Notes: a model not told the origin generated them from the letters alone. A stretch of 64,000 nt of DNA from Nemophila menziesii (GCA_029959085.1 JARWIR010000021.1:24081620-24145619); one strand, 5' to 3'. Counted from the stretch's first letter, positions 22,949-38,960 are shown. Numbers and translations: made by a program.

Positions 22949-24720
22949 TGATGTCTCCCTAATTGTTCTAATTCTTAGCCCCTTGGAGACATCCTTTTAG
23001 GTGAATAAATGAGTTATTTGATAGACTTTTAGGCTTAATTGATCATATTGCACTTTCTCCCCTTGGAAATTAACTATTTGCAGAATCTGAGCTTTTGTGC
23101 CTAAATTTGACTATTTTTAATGCAAAGTTAATTGGTTCTTGAATTTCATGAAAAACCAATCCAAGGAGAGAAAGTGAGAATAGAGTCTTAGTGTATTTTA
23201 GAGTGTTAGGAAATGATTTTGAGTCGAGTTTCTATTTTTAGAGTACACTTTCCTATTTCGATTTCTTGATTTATTGATTTATTCTTTTTAAGCATATGCG
23301 GTTTAATTATTTATTTAATGTGAAGCTTTAAAGAGATAAATGGTAATTACTTAGAGGCCAAGTCAAGATAAATATGAAAGGAAAGAAGATTTACATGGAA
23401 ATAATTAGATTTAGGAAAGATTTATTCAAAGGAGGAAAAGATAAAGCTGCCTTTTGAAATCTGAAATTCAGCCACGTTTTAGAGATTAAATCATAATAAA
23501 AGATTGGCATGGATTCTGGACGAATGGTCTGCACCAATAGAAAGAGCTTTCCAAGAAAAGCAGTTTCATATATTGGAACTTCTCAAACGGATAAGTATTG
23601 AAAAAGATATGACCAAATCAAATCAGCAGAATCTTATCTTTTAGAGCTACGAATTTAAGAGTCTTTGCCTTGTCTTCCACTCCAAGTAATTCGACCTAGG
23701 GCTTGCTAACACCTATAAATACACCCCTTAGACCTCATTATTCAGCACCTCTCATATTTTACACAGTTCATAACATCCTTAGAGAGAGAGTCAAAGACTT
23801 CAGAGCAAGAAGGCAAAGGAGGAGCTAGTGCTGGAGGAATCCTGTTCTTCCATCCATAGTCATTCTACCCTTTAGGTTTTTCATTTATCTTTTGTATTTG
23901 AACATGAATTCCTTTTCTTTTATTTTAGTTTTTAATTTCATCATGAGCTAAATTTCTTTATACTTGAGAATCGCATAAAAGGGATGAACCTTAATTAATT
24001 AATCTATGTTTTGAATTTGGGATTGTTTAGATTTAAATTGAATTGAGTTTTAGGTATTGGATATTACTTTGTTTTCATTACTAATTCTTTTAGGAACAAC
24101 TAGAATTAGCTGTTAGTATTTGGGCTATTCACTTTAGTGGCGAAGTGATCATCCGACAGGGGGGTTTGAATACAGCTCTAGGTAATACCCGTGTATGTCC
24201 GTTATTGACCGACAGGCTTAACTAGTTACATAGCCAAAGAGGTAAAATCTTATCATGCGAAAAGCCATATTCGACCATACAGGTGTTTATGATACTTTAG
24301 GATAGCTTCTAGGTCCACCCGACAGGGGGCTAGGAGATATTAGAGTCCCGACTAATATTATAATTCCAATTCTGCCCTTAAACATAGCATAGATTACATT
24401 GATCAGGAGGATTCCTTTGCGAGGATCAAGTATCTCTCTTATCTGAAGTTAGTCGTTTATTTGCTTTATTTCCTTTCTGTTAATTTAATTTTAGTCTTTA
24501 CTTTATTTGCATATTTTATTTTATAAAAACCAAACAAAAATTCTTAGCTTTTATTTTCTGTTTAGCAATTATCTCTACTATCTGATTAATATTTGGGTTG
24601 AACCTAATCCGTCCCTGAGAACGAACTTGATAATCATATATTACTTGGGACAACCGTACACTTGCGGTTAAGTGGTTCCTCTATTTTGCACTTTATTTTA
24701 TAACACCCTAGGACCCACCA
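22949..24720 (+). mobile_element. Solo LTR, family A (1772 bp)
   Basis: It starts TGATGTCTCC with a GGAGACATC complement about 30 bp in, has CTATAAATACACCCC near 23715 and repeated GACAGG blocks, and ends ACACCCTAGGACCCACCA. The flanks are a perfect GAAGT duplication (22944-22948 and 24721-24725). It splits the decayed copia DNA. No internal retrotransposon domain is present. Confidence 0.9.
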
Positions 24721-24765
24721 GAAGTGTGGTTTATCTTCAATAAAAAAATATATCATTGATATTGT

Positions 24766-25017
24766 ATGATGATATTGTTTTATTACACAAATGCAAAACG
24801 ACTACATAATAGGCAACAAAATGAAACATATATCACCTACATTTTCTACATACACGAGTTACAGAAGAATGGAGATATTGATATTCATGAAATACAATTA
24901 TGTAACAATCTTTATTATTTTGTTACCAAAGTATTGCCAACCTCAACATTCAAGAAGCTGATCCATAATATTGGAATGCTACAACTCGGATATCTCTTGA
25001 CAGAATCAGGGGAAGCG
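24766..25017 (+). pseudogene. Copia RNase H C-terminal fragment
   Basis: The frame gives YITYIFYIHELQKNGDIDI, then an N-N-L-Y-Y-F-V-T-K pattern in place of the usual D-N-L-A-D-x-F-T-K, and LPTSTFKKLIHNIGM. This is the tail of the copia RNase H domain, the end of the polyprotein. The stop is followed by the copia 3' untranslated modules and LTR. The N-terminal part is missing on this side of the solo LTR. Confidence 0.75.
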
Positions 25018-25021
25018 TGAA

Positions 25022-25215
25022 AAAGATAGTTTACTTTTTTCCCTTCGTCCAAGTTTTATCCTTGAGTTTTCTTGGCAAGGTTTTAACGAGGCAGCATTAC
25101 AGGATGACTCTATATGGATGTACTCTTTTGTCTTCGACCAAGTTCCACAAGATTTTTCTTGGCAAGGTTTTAACAAGACATATTTATAATAGACGGACAT
25201 CCAAGGGGGAGTATT
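25022..25215 (+). repeat. Copia 3' untranslated repeat modules and polypurine tract
   Basis: Two copies (25022-25090, 25118-25180) of a module containing TTTTCTTGGCAAGGTTTTAA and CGAGGCA or CAAGACA end in the purine run CCAAGGGGGAGT (about 25199-25212). Three more modules lie at 22418-22870. This arrangement just before the 3' LTR is typical of several plant copia lineages. Confidence 0.65.
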
Positions 25216-25427
25216 ATATAAAATGGAATATTATTAATGAATGTCCTAAATATTAATAGGTTACAAACCTTTCATTTTCTCTTCCTTATTAAACAATTAT
25301 TGTGTCAAATTAAGGGTCATATATTACCTATAAATATATGGCCCTCCTATCATTATGTTGTACAAAAAGATGAATGAAAGAAATAAGTTTATGTATATAT
25401 TATTCTTGTTTTTTATCTCACTTATAA
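25213..25427 (+). mobile_element. Probable copia 3' LTR (short)
   Basis: It begins directly after the purine tract (TATTATATAAAATGG) and ends about CACTTATAACA. It is about 215 bp and contains a TATA-like CTATAAATATATGG (about 25330-25345). No second LTR copy was found in the window, so the ends are inferred. Confidence 0.5.
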
Positions 25428-25447
25428 CAACATCGGTGATTTTAACG

Positions 25448-27360
25448 GGATAATTCCCAATTAATTATAGTTCCACGAGTTTCATTACAAAAAAAGGAGC
25501 AAATTACTTCCTACTTACTCACTAATTAAAAACTTAATTCTCAATTAATCATTTTTGGCATATTTAGCTTACATTTTTACCCTTATATGGGATAATTCCC
25601 AATTAATTACAAATTTACACTTTTCATTCCAAAAAAAGGAAGGAGGTTTTGACTTCCTACTTGCTCACAAATTAAAGAAATTAATTTCCAACTAAACCAA
25701 TCACCAAAAACTAATTCCATCACACACGCGTGTCTGTGATTTTTTTTAAAAATTGGCATAACTAATTCTAAAGAAAATAAAAAAATAAAAGAATTGCATT
25801 TTCGGACGAATCAAATTAATATTTACGTCTATAAATTTTTTTGATTTTTTAATTTTTTAATTTTAATATTCTGTTTTATGTGTTCCTACAATACAAAAAA
25901 ATATATTTATGTGTTCATGTAGAACACAAAATCATATAATCAATCTAAGACATTACCTTCTTTAACAAAATTATTTTTTTCTCTTTATTAATCGCATATA
26001 TCCTATTTTTACTTGTTTTAAATATATTTATATATTACCTTTTTATCCAACAATCTTTTGTTAAATTGTGTGTTGTAGTAATACACAAAACAATTATTTG
26101 TGTATTACAGCAACACACAAATTTACATTTTCTCTTCCCGTCAAGCACATTCCCAATTAAACATTTGTGTCTTAGTTAAACACACCACCTTCGTAACTAT
26201 GTGTTGCATCAACACATAATTTTTATTATTACGTGTTTCTACATCACACACATTGTTTCTTACGACTTGCAGCATCACACAAATTGGCTTACACACTTGT
26301 GTTTGTCTTACATCCCTTTCTATGTGATCTATGTATATCATATACACACAATTTCAGAGTTTAGCGTTTAGTATGGTTCTTTTGTGTGTTACTGTAATAC
26401 ACAAATGACTGTTTTGTATAATACAACAACACGCAAAATAACAAAAAATGGTTGGACAAAAAGTTAATACATCCAGATAGTTACAAACAAGTAAAAATAT
26501 TGTATATGTGACTAATAAAGAGAAAAAACGATTTTGTAAAAGAAGAGAATGTTTTAGATTGATATTATAATTTTGTGTGTTACAGGAATACATAAATATA
26601 TTTTTGCGTGTTGTATGAACACATAAATCTGAGTATCGAAATTTAAAAATAAAATAAATCAAAAAAATCAAAAAAAAATCTCTGATGTAGATATGAACTT
26701 GTCCCGTCAAAAAATACTAATTTTTCTGATTTTTTTAATTTAATTATGATTTTTTATATAAAAAAAAACCACGCACGCGCGTGTGTTGTGGAATTTGGAA
26801 AATCTGTTTTTGTGAGCAATACATCAAACGGATTATAGAAATTAAAAGATAAAAAAACCCAAAAATAAATTCAAAAAAAATTCATAGACGTAAATATTAA
26901 ATTTATCCGTCCAAAAATGCAAATTTTTATTTTTACGATTTTTTTAGAATAAGTTATGAATTTTAAAAAAAAAAATCACGGACGCGCGCGTGTGATGAAA
27001 TTAGTTGACGGTAATTGGTGGTGGGGGTGTTGGGGTGGTTGTGGGGGTGGGTGGTAGTGGATGGTGATGGGGGTGGTATTGGTGGTGATGGGGTGGTATT
27101 GGTGGTGGTGGGGTGAGGGTGGTGGTGGTGGTGGTGGTGGTGGTGGTGGAGGAGGGTCGGAGTGGTGGTGGGGGTGGTGGTGAAAGAAAATAAATAAATA
27201 AATATTATTATAATAATTAGTGAAGGTATAAGAATTAAATGGTCTATATAATTAAAGTAATTAATTAATAGGCCTATGGGTATTTTTGTAATTTTCCAAA
27301 TTTTTGTATTTAAATGGAAATTAAGTTGAAGTTGTAATTAATGGGAAACTTATGCTCTCT
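25448..27360. mobile_element. Large inverted-repeat (foldback) element, copy 2, with both arms
   Basis: The left arm (about 25448-26124) and right arm (about 26372-27360) are diverged reverse complements. Both carry CACACGCG-type signatures, TTGCATTTTTGGACG, ATATTTACGTCTATGA and several short ACACAAA runs. About 250 bp of loop separate them. The outer ends read GGGATAATTCCCAATTAATT on the left (duplicated about 140 bp further in) and AATTAATGGGAAACTTATGC on the right. There is no coding capacity. Long inverted arms suggest a Mutator-like or foldback non-autonomous transposon. I could not fix a target duplication. Confidence 0.7.
27005..27185 (+). repeat. GGT-rich microsatellite in the foldback arm
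   Basis: Runs of GGTGGTGGT and GGGGGTGG, including about ten near-consecutive GGT units at 27115-27150, lie next to ACGGACGCGCGCGTGTG. Confidence 0.85.
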
Positions 27361-27694
27361 GTGTAATTGTGGGCGTCCATGATTAATAGCATATATTTAA
27401 TTGTAAAAGTATGATTTAAAGACATTAATATTAAGCATAAAAAATTTATGATAAACAAAATAAATTTACAAGTTCAAACGATTTTTTTCTTTATAAATAA
27501 TATTAAAAAAATTGACAATTTTATGTTGTTGAAATATATGATCATTATTATTGTTTTACTAATAAGATTAATCATCAATCAAAACTTTATATAAATGAAT
27601 GGTAGTACTTATTTATCGTAAATATAAACTATATTTATATTTATATTTTTTAAATATAAATCATATATATAATAAATGATCTACCATTCAAATA

Positions 27695-29569
27695 TATCAT
27701 AAAATTTTATAATTTTATATTTGTTTATAGTAATCTTTTTAGTAAATTGAGAATTTGAGACAAATCTAATTATTATTTTAATTAATAATGAGATGTCATA
27801 CTACGAAGTTATTTAAAATATTTCAATTATCTTATAAGAAGAAAGAACTCAAGTATCAAATAAAATATTAGTGGCATGATTCTTGAACCCTTATAGACAT
27901 CAACCTATTTTAGCTCAAACTTCATAAAACCACCATTGTGCCCTTTTCTCAGATATAAATTCACACGTTCAATATATATACTATTTTTCAAAACTCTTGT
28001 TATTCATTATTAATTTTAATAGAAAGCATATCTAGTAATATAAGGAGTTCAATATAAAGTTTCACTCAAGTCCTTCAAATTTACATGATTGGCCCTGAAA
28101 TGAAGCTTACGCAGCCAAAAGCAACATCCCATTAAATGAAATTTGATCCCTAGTACACTTTGCAAATGACAACAACAACTAAAAAGTTTTTCGCTAAACT
28201 TGTTTTATTTCCCTATACATATTAAACGCAATGGAAATTTAGAAAAAAAAGCTGATTGTTCAACAAAATTAGAGATTTCACAACAGTGAATTAAATATAA
28301 AATAAAAAATAAGAAAAAAATTGTAGGTTTAGATGAAAGTTCAAGTTTTTTTTTCCAAAATCAGGTCTTATATATACAAAAGTCAACACCAAAGATAAAC
28401 ATAAACATATAACCATCACATTTTCATATATAATAAGCTAAAAATTTAGATTCCTAGCTTTTAATCACCGATATGTAAATGATAAATAACATATGTAAAT
28501 GACTAGTTGTATCTATTTTGGCCATATGCTTTCATCTTCTAGCTAAGATATCAGCAACTTTTGTTCAATTTTTGTGGGATATGACCGATAGGACCACAGG
28601 ATCATATTACATCACTTATGGATCTTGATTAAAATTTAATAGTCCATCTAGAAAATATACGATTCTTACATACCTTGAATGTATCTGAGTAAATAAATTT
28701 ACTCCTGCCATACATATATCTTCAAGCAACGCGAGAGTTTCTCCTTTCATTGTTGTTTTACACCCCGACTGTAGTACATTCCTTGTAAATAATGTCTTAT
28801 GAATTTACACCAACAACTAGATTTGTGCCAGCTATCAGGAATTTAAAAAGGATGATAAGAAAACGTGAAATATGTATCCATATCAAAATTAATATCTCTT
28901 GAACTAACATATTGATTAGCATATTAGCCACCAATGTTCTACTCATCTATATAAAAACTCTTCCATTAAAATATTTTATTTAAAGATAAAATATTGTGCA
29001 TTATACCTATGTTAGAATCGCAATAAAAAATAAAGAAAAAACTAGAATAAAGTTACCAAAAATATGGGATGAGTCGCCGACTAGGTCGCTCTCTTTAAGT
29101 TTTTTCATGACTCTGCCCAAATTATGCACACTGTGTCCAACTGTAATATGAAAAATGAAGATATGAGTGATGACCTTTTTAGGTGCATCGAGTGGGTTTT
29201 ACTAGACAAGGAAGACCCAATATAGATTACTAGTTTTAATCTATGACATGCTTATGTAGGTGATTAATTTGACCGATCTCCTATGCTTGAATCATAATAG
29301 ATCGGTGAATATTTGCAGGATAGTTAAGGATGACCAGACATACATATATGTAATAGAAAGCTTTAATTTAACGTTAATATCTAAGATTGAGATATTTGAC
29401 AACCTTTGTATAACATGCCATGGTAAAAAGAACGTCCAAGAGAAAACCCATTGGGAAAATTTTGATCGAGGAAAAAACACAAAGGATGATCTTTGACACG
29501 ATATTACATTCATGAAATATACAAAATAAATATATAAGAGAAACAACTATAAAATATATTGAATCTTTC
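27695..29569. other. Unassigned AT-rich DNA shared with copy 1
   Basis: Equivalent of 13520-15424. No gene, RNA or transposon terminus is recognised. Confidence 0.5.
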
Positions 29570-30990
29570 ATAGATTCGTCGAGTATAATATTGCCAACAA
29601 AGGCTTTTGCCTTAATGGTCACTCTAGCTTCAAATGTGATGTCATACTCACTTAGCTAGACCGCCCATTTTCCAAGTCGTTCAGACGCCTCTGGCTTCAA
29701 GAAGGTCTGCTTTAATGGCAGGTTTGTCAACACTTTGATTGGGTGTGCATAGACTAAGGCTTTAGTTCTCTCGACGAGTTTAGATGGGCTAGGGTGACCT
29801 TCTCTATTGGTGAATACCTTTCCTTGGGACCCTACATTACATTACCATCATAAAACATTGTTATTTGCTTTCCCTCAACTTGGCGTGATTAGACCAACGT
29901 TATTGCTTCTTGGTTACCGATATACGAGTAAGACTTCTCCTTCAGCCGGATTTGTGATCATGGGAGGTGAACTGAGGTATTCCTTCAATGCGTCGAACGT
30001 CTTTTGACACTACGCGGTCCACTCAAAATTTTGTTTATTTCACAAAGTTTTGAAACACAATGCATATTGTTTAGCATAATTGGACATAAACCGGTTGATG
30101 AACACAACCTTTCCTATTAGAGATTAAACTTTATTGATTATTCATATGGGTTCATGTTGAGGACAACCTATATTTTATCGGGTACGACTTTGATGCCTCA
30201 GTGGCTGACCATTAATCCCCAAAAAAATTCTGAAGGTTACCCCAAAAACATATTTCTCTGGGCTTAATCAGATACTAGTGTTTCTAATAATTAAAAATGC
30301 TTTGTCTAAGTCGTGTAGGTAGGGATGGAAATGGTTAGAATATTAACCGCAACTGATGGATAACTGATCTGATAAAAAACTCGTTAGTAGAATAGATGGT
30401 GCATCTATGAGGGTTTGGTTTTCACAAAAGGTAACCGGTGGATTATCCGTTAGGATTTGGTTTTTTACAATAATCCGTCGGATGATCCAAAATCCAAATA
30501 AAGTATAAAAATATAAAAATATATACACTATATATAAAGATATTCTATATATGCAAAAGTGATACATAATATCGACCAAATTTATTATTCCATACATAAA
30601 TCATCTAATTCATTTTATCTAGTTTATTAGTATATTGACTAATACCTATTTTTGGTTATCTAATAATTAAGTAGCTAATTTTATAGTTTTTAAAATATTT
30701 TATAAGATTTTTTTTATTTAAAGTCTATTGAATAATTCGGGTGCGGACTTGTGGATGCAGATTGGTAAACAATTCTAAAATCCGATGGTTAATGGATGCA
30801 GATTTCGATATCATTTTTCTTAGTGGATGCGGTTATGCCATTTTTCGAGAATATCCGATCTGCAGCCATCCCTACGTGTAGGTGTTCCTCAAACGTATTT
30901 CTTTTTACTAGTATATTGTTGACATAAATTTCCATTTTGCACCAAATTTGAGATTAAAATACCCAATTCACCATCTATTGATAAGTAGAA
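29570..30990 (-). pseudogene. Gypsy reverse transcriptase/RNase H fragment, copy 2
   Basis: Equivalent of 15425-16870, with the same order of decayed RT and RNase H motifs on the minus strand and the same MITE at the same point. Different stops and indels have built up in the two copies. Confidence 0.8.
30320..30874. mobile_element. hAT-type MITE with 8-bp target duplication, copy 2
   Basis: 555 bp, TAGGGATGGAAATGG to GCAGCCATCCCTA, flanked by CGTGTAGG at 30312-30319 and 30875-30882. Confidence 0.9.
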
Positions 30991-31089
30991 CATGTGTACT
31001 TTAGCTCGAATGTCACAACTCTTTAAAAATTAACACTTAGACTATTTATGTACCTATAAGCACAAAAACATAAACACTTGGACTATTTG

Positions 31090-32745
31090 CATGGAGAGAC
31101 CATCCTTGCTCATTCAACAAAAAGTGATGGAAGGCCAGTGGAAACCACTTCAGCTTAGATCGGGGGGACTCCTTTATCACATATTTTCTTTGTTGATGAT
31201 TTGATTATTTTGCTAAAATATCTACACATAATCTTGATGTTTTGCAGGATGCGTTACACATATTTTGCCAGGATGCAAGACAAATGATTAACAAAGATAA
31301 GTGTCTTATTTATTTCTCGAATAATATGGATGAGGAGGTTGTGGCAGATATCACGGGTAAAAGTTTCTATTGCAGGAATAATGAGTTGGGAAAGTATCTT
31401 GGTGTGCCAATTCTTTCCGGACAAAGATCTAGGGTTTTTAAGGAGACTTGATTAATAATGTGCGGGGTAAGCTCGCTAAATGGAAAGCCTTTACGTTGTC
31501 TCTTGCAGGCCGAATAACGCTAGCACAATCAGTTATCAGCGCAACGCCAGCCTATATTATGCAAGTGAAAAGACTACCAAAATATGTGTATTAGGAGATT
31601 GATAGTATTATGAGAGATTTTATTTGAGGATCATCGAGTGATCAAAGACGTATTAGTTGGATCGGTTGGGAGAAGGTGTGCAATCTGAAGAGTGTGGGAG
31701 GTCTAGGATTGCATAGGGCAAATGAGATGAATAGTGCACTCCTAGGAAATTTGGGTTGAAAGGTATTGCAGGATGATTATTCTCTTTGGCCGATGTTGAT
31801 GAGCCATAAATATTTTAAATGAACACTCTTCATTATGTGCCTAAACAGAATGACTCACAAATATGTCGTGCAATCGCAGAAGGAATTCTTATAGTATGAC
31901 GGGGATCCCAATGGATATTGCAAAATGGTAAGGAAGTAGATTTTTGGTTTTTATGGGTAGGGTCGCCTCTTATCAATTCAGCTTTGAGACCACTTGATAA
32001 GAGCGAAGAACAACAGAAGGTGAATGAGTATGTTACGCGAGGTGGAAGGTAGGATTTGGGTCGTCTCCAAGAGGTGTTACCTCAGTCAAAGCTCCAGTAG
32101 GAATCATTTTAGACGAGAGTAGCGAGACTAGTGATGTGTTATCTTGGCAAAATAACATTCAAGATGTTTATATGGTTAAGTCATCCATGTGGGAAGACAC
32201 AGTTCAGGAGGTTAGGTTAGGGATCAAATGGAATAAAATCTGGAAGTTGCGCTGACCTCAACGGATTAGAGTGTTACTTTGGCGATCCACCAAGGAACGA
32301 TTAGCTGCAAGGGACAATCTGTTGAAAAGAGGAATGGAAGTTCGAAATTATGTTCCTGGTGTATGGTGTGTGAGGAAAATACGTTTCATATTTTTCGGGA
32401 TTGTGTTAAGTTGGAGGCGGTGTGGGCTGCTATCGCTTTGGGGGCAAGGAGGGAGGGCAGTTGTGAGGGAGGGACAACGAGCATGGGTCTTGTGGAGGAC
32501 TTGGAGTTGCAGTGGGCTGCAGGAACTACGAGTGCAAATATTTTTGATGTTAATAATGTGTACAGATATTTTGAACAGCAGTTCAGCGGGGAGTCTGCAA
32601 TATTGCCCGGATCTTGGACATGATAATTATGGCTCACAATACCTGCGATGGCGAGAACCGGGACAGAGCAGTCCGGAACTCGTGGAGGAAGCACTGCACA
32701 TCTGGAACGATACAGAGTAGGGCACTACAAGAAGAGGGAACTTAG
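31090..32745 (+). pseudogene. LINE reverse-transcriptase to zinc-finger fragment, copy 2
   Basis: It starts with the same LIQQKVMEGQWKPLQLRS segment as copy 1 and keeps NELGKYLGVPILSGQRSR and the SVGGLGL block. It also has the zinc-finger segment lost from copy 1: WRSTKERLAARDNLLKRGM, then C-x2-C and ENTFHIFRDC in another frame (32270-32620), and the start of a presumed RNase H region. Many stops and frame changes. Confidence 0.8.
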
Positions 32746-32761
32746 CGATGGAGTGTAGAAT

Positions 32762-32842
32762 AAAAGCCTATGTGAACACTACTATAACAAAAGCCTATGT
32801 GAATACTACTATAACAAAAGCCTATGTGAATACTACTACAAA
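32762..32842 (+). repeat. 27-bp minisatellite, three units (copy 2)
   Basis: AAAAGCCTATGTGAAYACTA plus CTATAAC begins at 32762, 32789 and 32816. Confidence 0.8.
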
Positions 32843-33210
32843 TAAATCGAAAACGTACATTTTCTTAACAAAAAAAGCCTATGCGGAGACTTTCCGATCC
32901 AAGCTCCATTTGGGGCTTGGGTACCTAAGAATGTTGCTCAAAGCCCTCTCAAGAACTCCGGTTGAGAATGTCCTTTGGATAGAGAACAAACACTCATTTT
33001 AAAGTAGGGATTTCTAAGAGCAACAATATAAGGACCACAAAAGTTTAAATTAAAGATAAGGAGCTACTACAACACTACACACTATATGTAAAATAAAAAA
33101 TTATCTTCATCATTGTAAAGAAAAATGAAAAATGGCAATACAGATAGCTAGAATGAGGAAGATTACACATAAATGAAACAAAGCAAACACAATCGTTCTG
33201 TTTTGTTGTT

Positions 33211-33216
33211 TTTATT
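33211..33216 (-). terminator. Possible CUL1 polyadenylation signal
   Basis: AATAAA on the minus strand, about 245 bases after the CUL1 stop codon, at a normal distance for a plant 3' untranslated region. It is also kept in the pseudogene copy. The cleavage site cannot be read from sequence. Confidence 0.4.
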
Positions 33217-33461
33217 CAGATATTGCAAACATAAATCCAAAGACATATATAATAGTACCACCATACAGTATAAACATATTCGAAATTCAACAATCTATCA
33301 ACATAATACCAATAATAAACACCACAGAAAATACAACTTGAGGCATAATTAAAATAACATGAATTAATTTCCTATAACTCTGCAACAAACATAAACTTTA
33401 ACAATATGGCTTACTCAAACCAAGAATTACCGTTGGCCAAAACTACTATAACAAATCATCA

Positions 33462-36819
<3,358 letters not shown>

Positions 36820-37490
36820 CTTTAATCAATTTTCTGATACTAAAGTATGAAAGAATTAAAAAAAAAAATCGAATTAAAGTATATGTATTAACTCCGCTAT
36901 AATAATATTAGAAACCTACTCAATTACGTGAAATGATAATAGAAATACGAGATGGTAACTCAACAAGCTGATAATGCGAACACATTAATGTTAAATAACT
37001 TAATAATCCAAATTAACATTTCTATTAATAGATTGTCCTCAAATAGGCATTAATTCACTAAAGAGTATTTAAATTATCAAAACAGCAACTAAGGTAAGGT
37101 TGCTAAACAATAGATATTAAAGTGGGCCCGGAATCTTATCGGAATCGACTCGGTACGCGTGACTTTTCAAATTATACCTTAACACATATTCACAACACAA
37201 TAAGGCCTTCTAACAATTTAGACAAACACGTGTCAATATAAACAACATCTACGAACCCTAAACCCTGATTCATACATACGTAGATACCGATATAAAGATG
37301 AATAAAGTATGTGAAATCATTAGCGTCTGAATATGCTAACCTTTAAGCAGATCACGGGAAATGGAAAGTTGATCGTGAAACTGTTGATCGATGACGAGGT
37401 GCGACGCCGTTTTGGTTTAAAGATCAGGTGGAATAGACAATAGTACGGTGTGTTATTAAAGGGAGAGAGACCATTATTTAAGGGGTAGGG
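36820..37490 (-). promoter_or_regulatory. CUL1 5' leader and core promoter, with a likely leader intron
   Basis: A TATA-like TTAAATAA lies at 37474-37481 (minus). The leader downstream has a donor AAAG|GTTAGC at 37340 and an acceptor TATCAG before 36833, suggesting a roughly 507-bp intron (36834-37340) placed 14 bases before the start codon. A leader intron at this position is common in plant cullin genes. The transcription start would be near 37445. All of this is inferred from motifs. Confidence 0.5.
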
Positions 37491-37702
37491 AAAGAAGCTA
37501 AAAAGTGAAATGAATATAAGATACTTTTATTACATGAGGTGCTGTAAGAACCAAAAATAAAAAAGTACATGCGGTGCTGTTAGATTCACGGCGTCTTGGT
37601 AATAAAAAGTGACGTTAATTTTAGAGAAAATGTATTTTTTTTTTTAGAGAAAATGTATATTTAAATCAAAATTAAAAACTTATATTCATGTCCAAAAATT
37701 AA
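37491..37702. other. CUL1 upstream flank
   Basis: It contains two similar short segments (ACATGAGGTGCTGTAAGA and ACATGCGGTGCTGTTAGA) and an AGAGAAAATGTAT pair. No gene is seen. From about 37620 it resembles 41178-41240. Confidence 0.4.
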
Positions 37703-37710
37703 CCTCTTAT

Positions 37711-38437
37711 TAGGGGTGAGCATGGTTCGGTTCGTCTCGGTTTTTGGCCAAAACCGGAACCGAACCGAATATTTCGGTTTGTTATAATTTAATAACCAAA
37801 CCGGGTGGTTCGCATTTGGTTCCACATTCGGTTTTTGGTTCCGAATTGGTTCGTTTCGGTTCGGTTTTGGTTCTCTTCGAATTCAGATGCTTGGTCAATA
37901 ATATTTTCACTCAATTTCTTCAAATACATTGTCCAATAGAGACTAATATTCCAATACAATTATGCTACTATTACTTGTCCATGTGGGCTATTAATATATC
38001 AATAAATATAAATTTATAATCTAAAAATACTTATCTTAATTTACAATACTACAATGAATTTAAATCTACCACTTCCTATTTCATACAATCATGATTTATA
38101 AAATCAATCAAGTAATGAATACTTATAATCTTAAGTGATATAAAAAAATTCTCACTAATAGCACCATCGAACAGTATAACTAAAATTTCACGTAAATGAT
38201 AAATTCTTAACAAAAAAAATTCTCACATAATTCTTATAAAAGAAGTTCACACAATACCTTATTTTTCCTTCGTTAGTTCGGTTTTTTGTTCGGATTTTAG
38301 GTAGTAATCCGAACCGAACCAAAAAATCCGGTGTTTGAAAAATTAAAAACCGAACCATTTGGTTTTTCGGTTTTTGGTTATTTTGGTCCGGTTTTTTGGT
38401 TCGGTTTGGTTATTTGGTTCTCATTTGCTCACCCCTA
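37711..38437. mobile_element. hAT-type MITE (727 bp) upstream of CUL1
   Basis: It starts TAGGGGTGAGCATGGTTCGG and ends TTTGCTCACCCCTA, with GGTTCGG-rich subterminal arms that are near inverted complements. Perfect 8-bp duplication CCTCTTAT at 37703-37710 and 38438-38445. A paralogous flank at 41225-41250 lacks it. No coding capacity. Confidence 0.92.
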
Positions 38438-38451
38438 CCTCTTATTATTTT

Positions 38452-38565
38452 GAGTAATGTTGCTACATATGTGCGATGAAGTGGTCTGAAAGAGAAAAAA
38501 TAAATCTGAAAAAAGAAAATTTATATATTTAGGTGATACTTTTTTATGATATACAACATTACTTA
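38452..38565. mobile_element. 114-bp MITE with GAGTAATGTTG termini
   Basis: The left end GAGTAATGTTG and right end CAACATTACTTA are inverted. The flanks are ATTATTTT at 38444-38451 and 38566-38573, so it landed right beside the previous MITE. The paralogous flank near 41240 has neither element. Its termini resemble those of the MITE at 19978-20169. Confidence 0.75.
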
Positions 38566-38639
38566 ATTATTTTTTCTCAATTAAATTATGGAGTTTTTCG
38601 TTTAAATCAAAAATCTATTAACAAAATTCTTTCTTGCCC

Positions 38640-38960
38640 TTATTATCTATATAATAAAAACCACTACAACATCCTTTAGAAGTTAATTTCGGTTTAAATT
38701 AAAATAATTTGTCTCGTCCGAAAATACAAATATTTAATTCTTTTGACTTTTTAAGAATTAGGATGACGATTTAAAAAAAAACACGGGTGCACGCGTGTGA
38801 TGGAATTAGTAGTAGGTGATGGTGGTTGTGGTTGTAATGGTGGTCGAAATTTTTTAGATAGTGGTGTGGGTGGTAATGGGGTGGTGGGGGTGGAAGGTGG
38901 TAGGGGTGGTGGTGAGGTGTGTGGTGGTGGTGGTGTCGTAGTGGTGGTGGTCGTCGTTAT
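38640..38960 (+). mobile_element. Foldback-family arm with GGT microsatellite
   Basis: TCTATATAATAAAAACC at about 38647 resembles Helitron 5' ends, but nothing downstream confirms one. Further on, CACGGGTGCACGCGTGTGATG (38782-38802) is followed by a GGT-rich run (38810-38960), as in the other CACGCGCG elements. A matching second arm is not evident. Confidence 0.5.

Noticed and set aside
38647..38700. Helitron 5' end TCTATATAATAAAAACC (also near 41322)
   Set aside because: No matching CTRR end with a hairpin was found downstream, so only a resemblance is noted.
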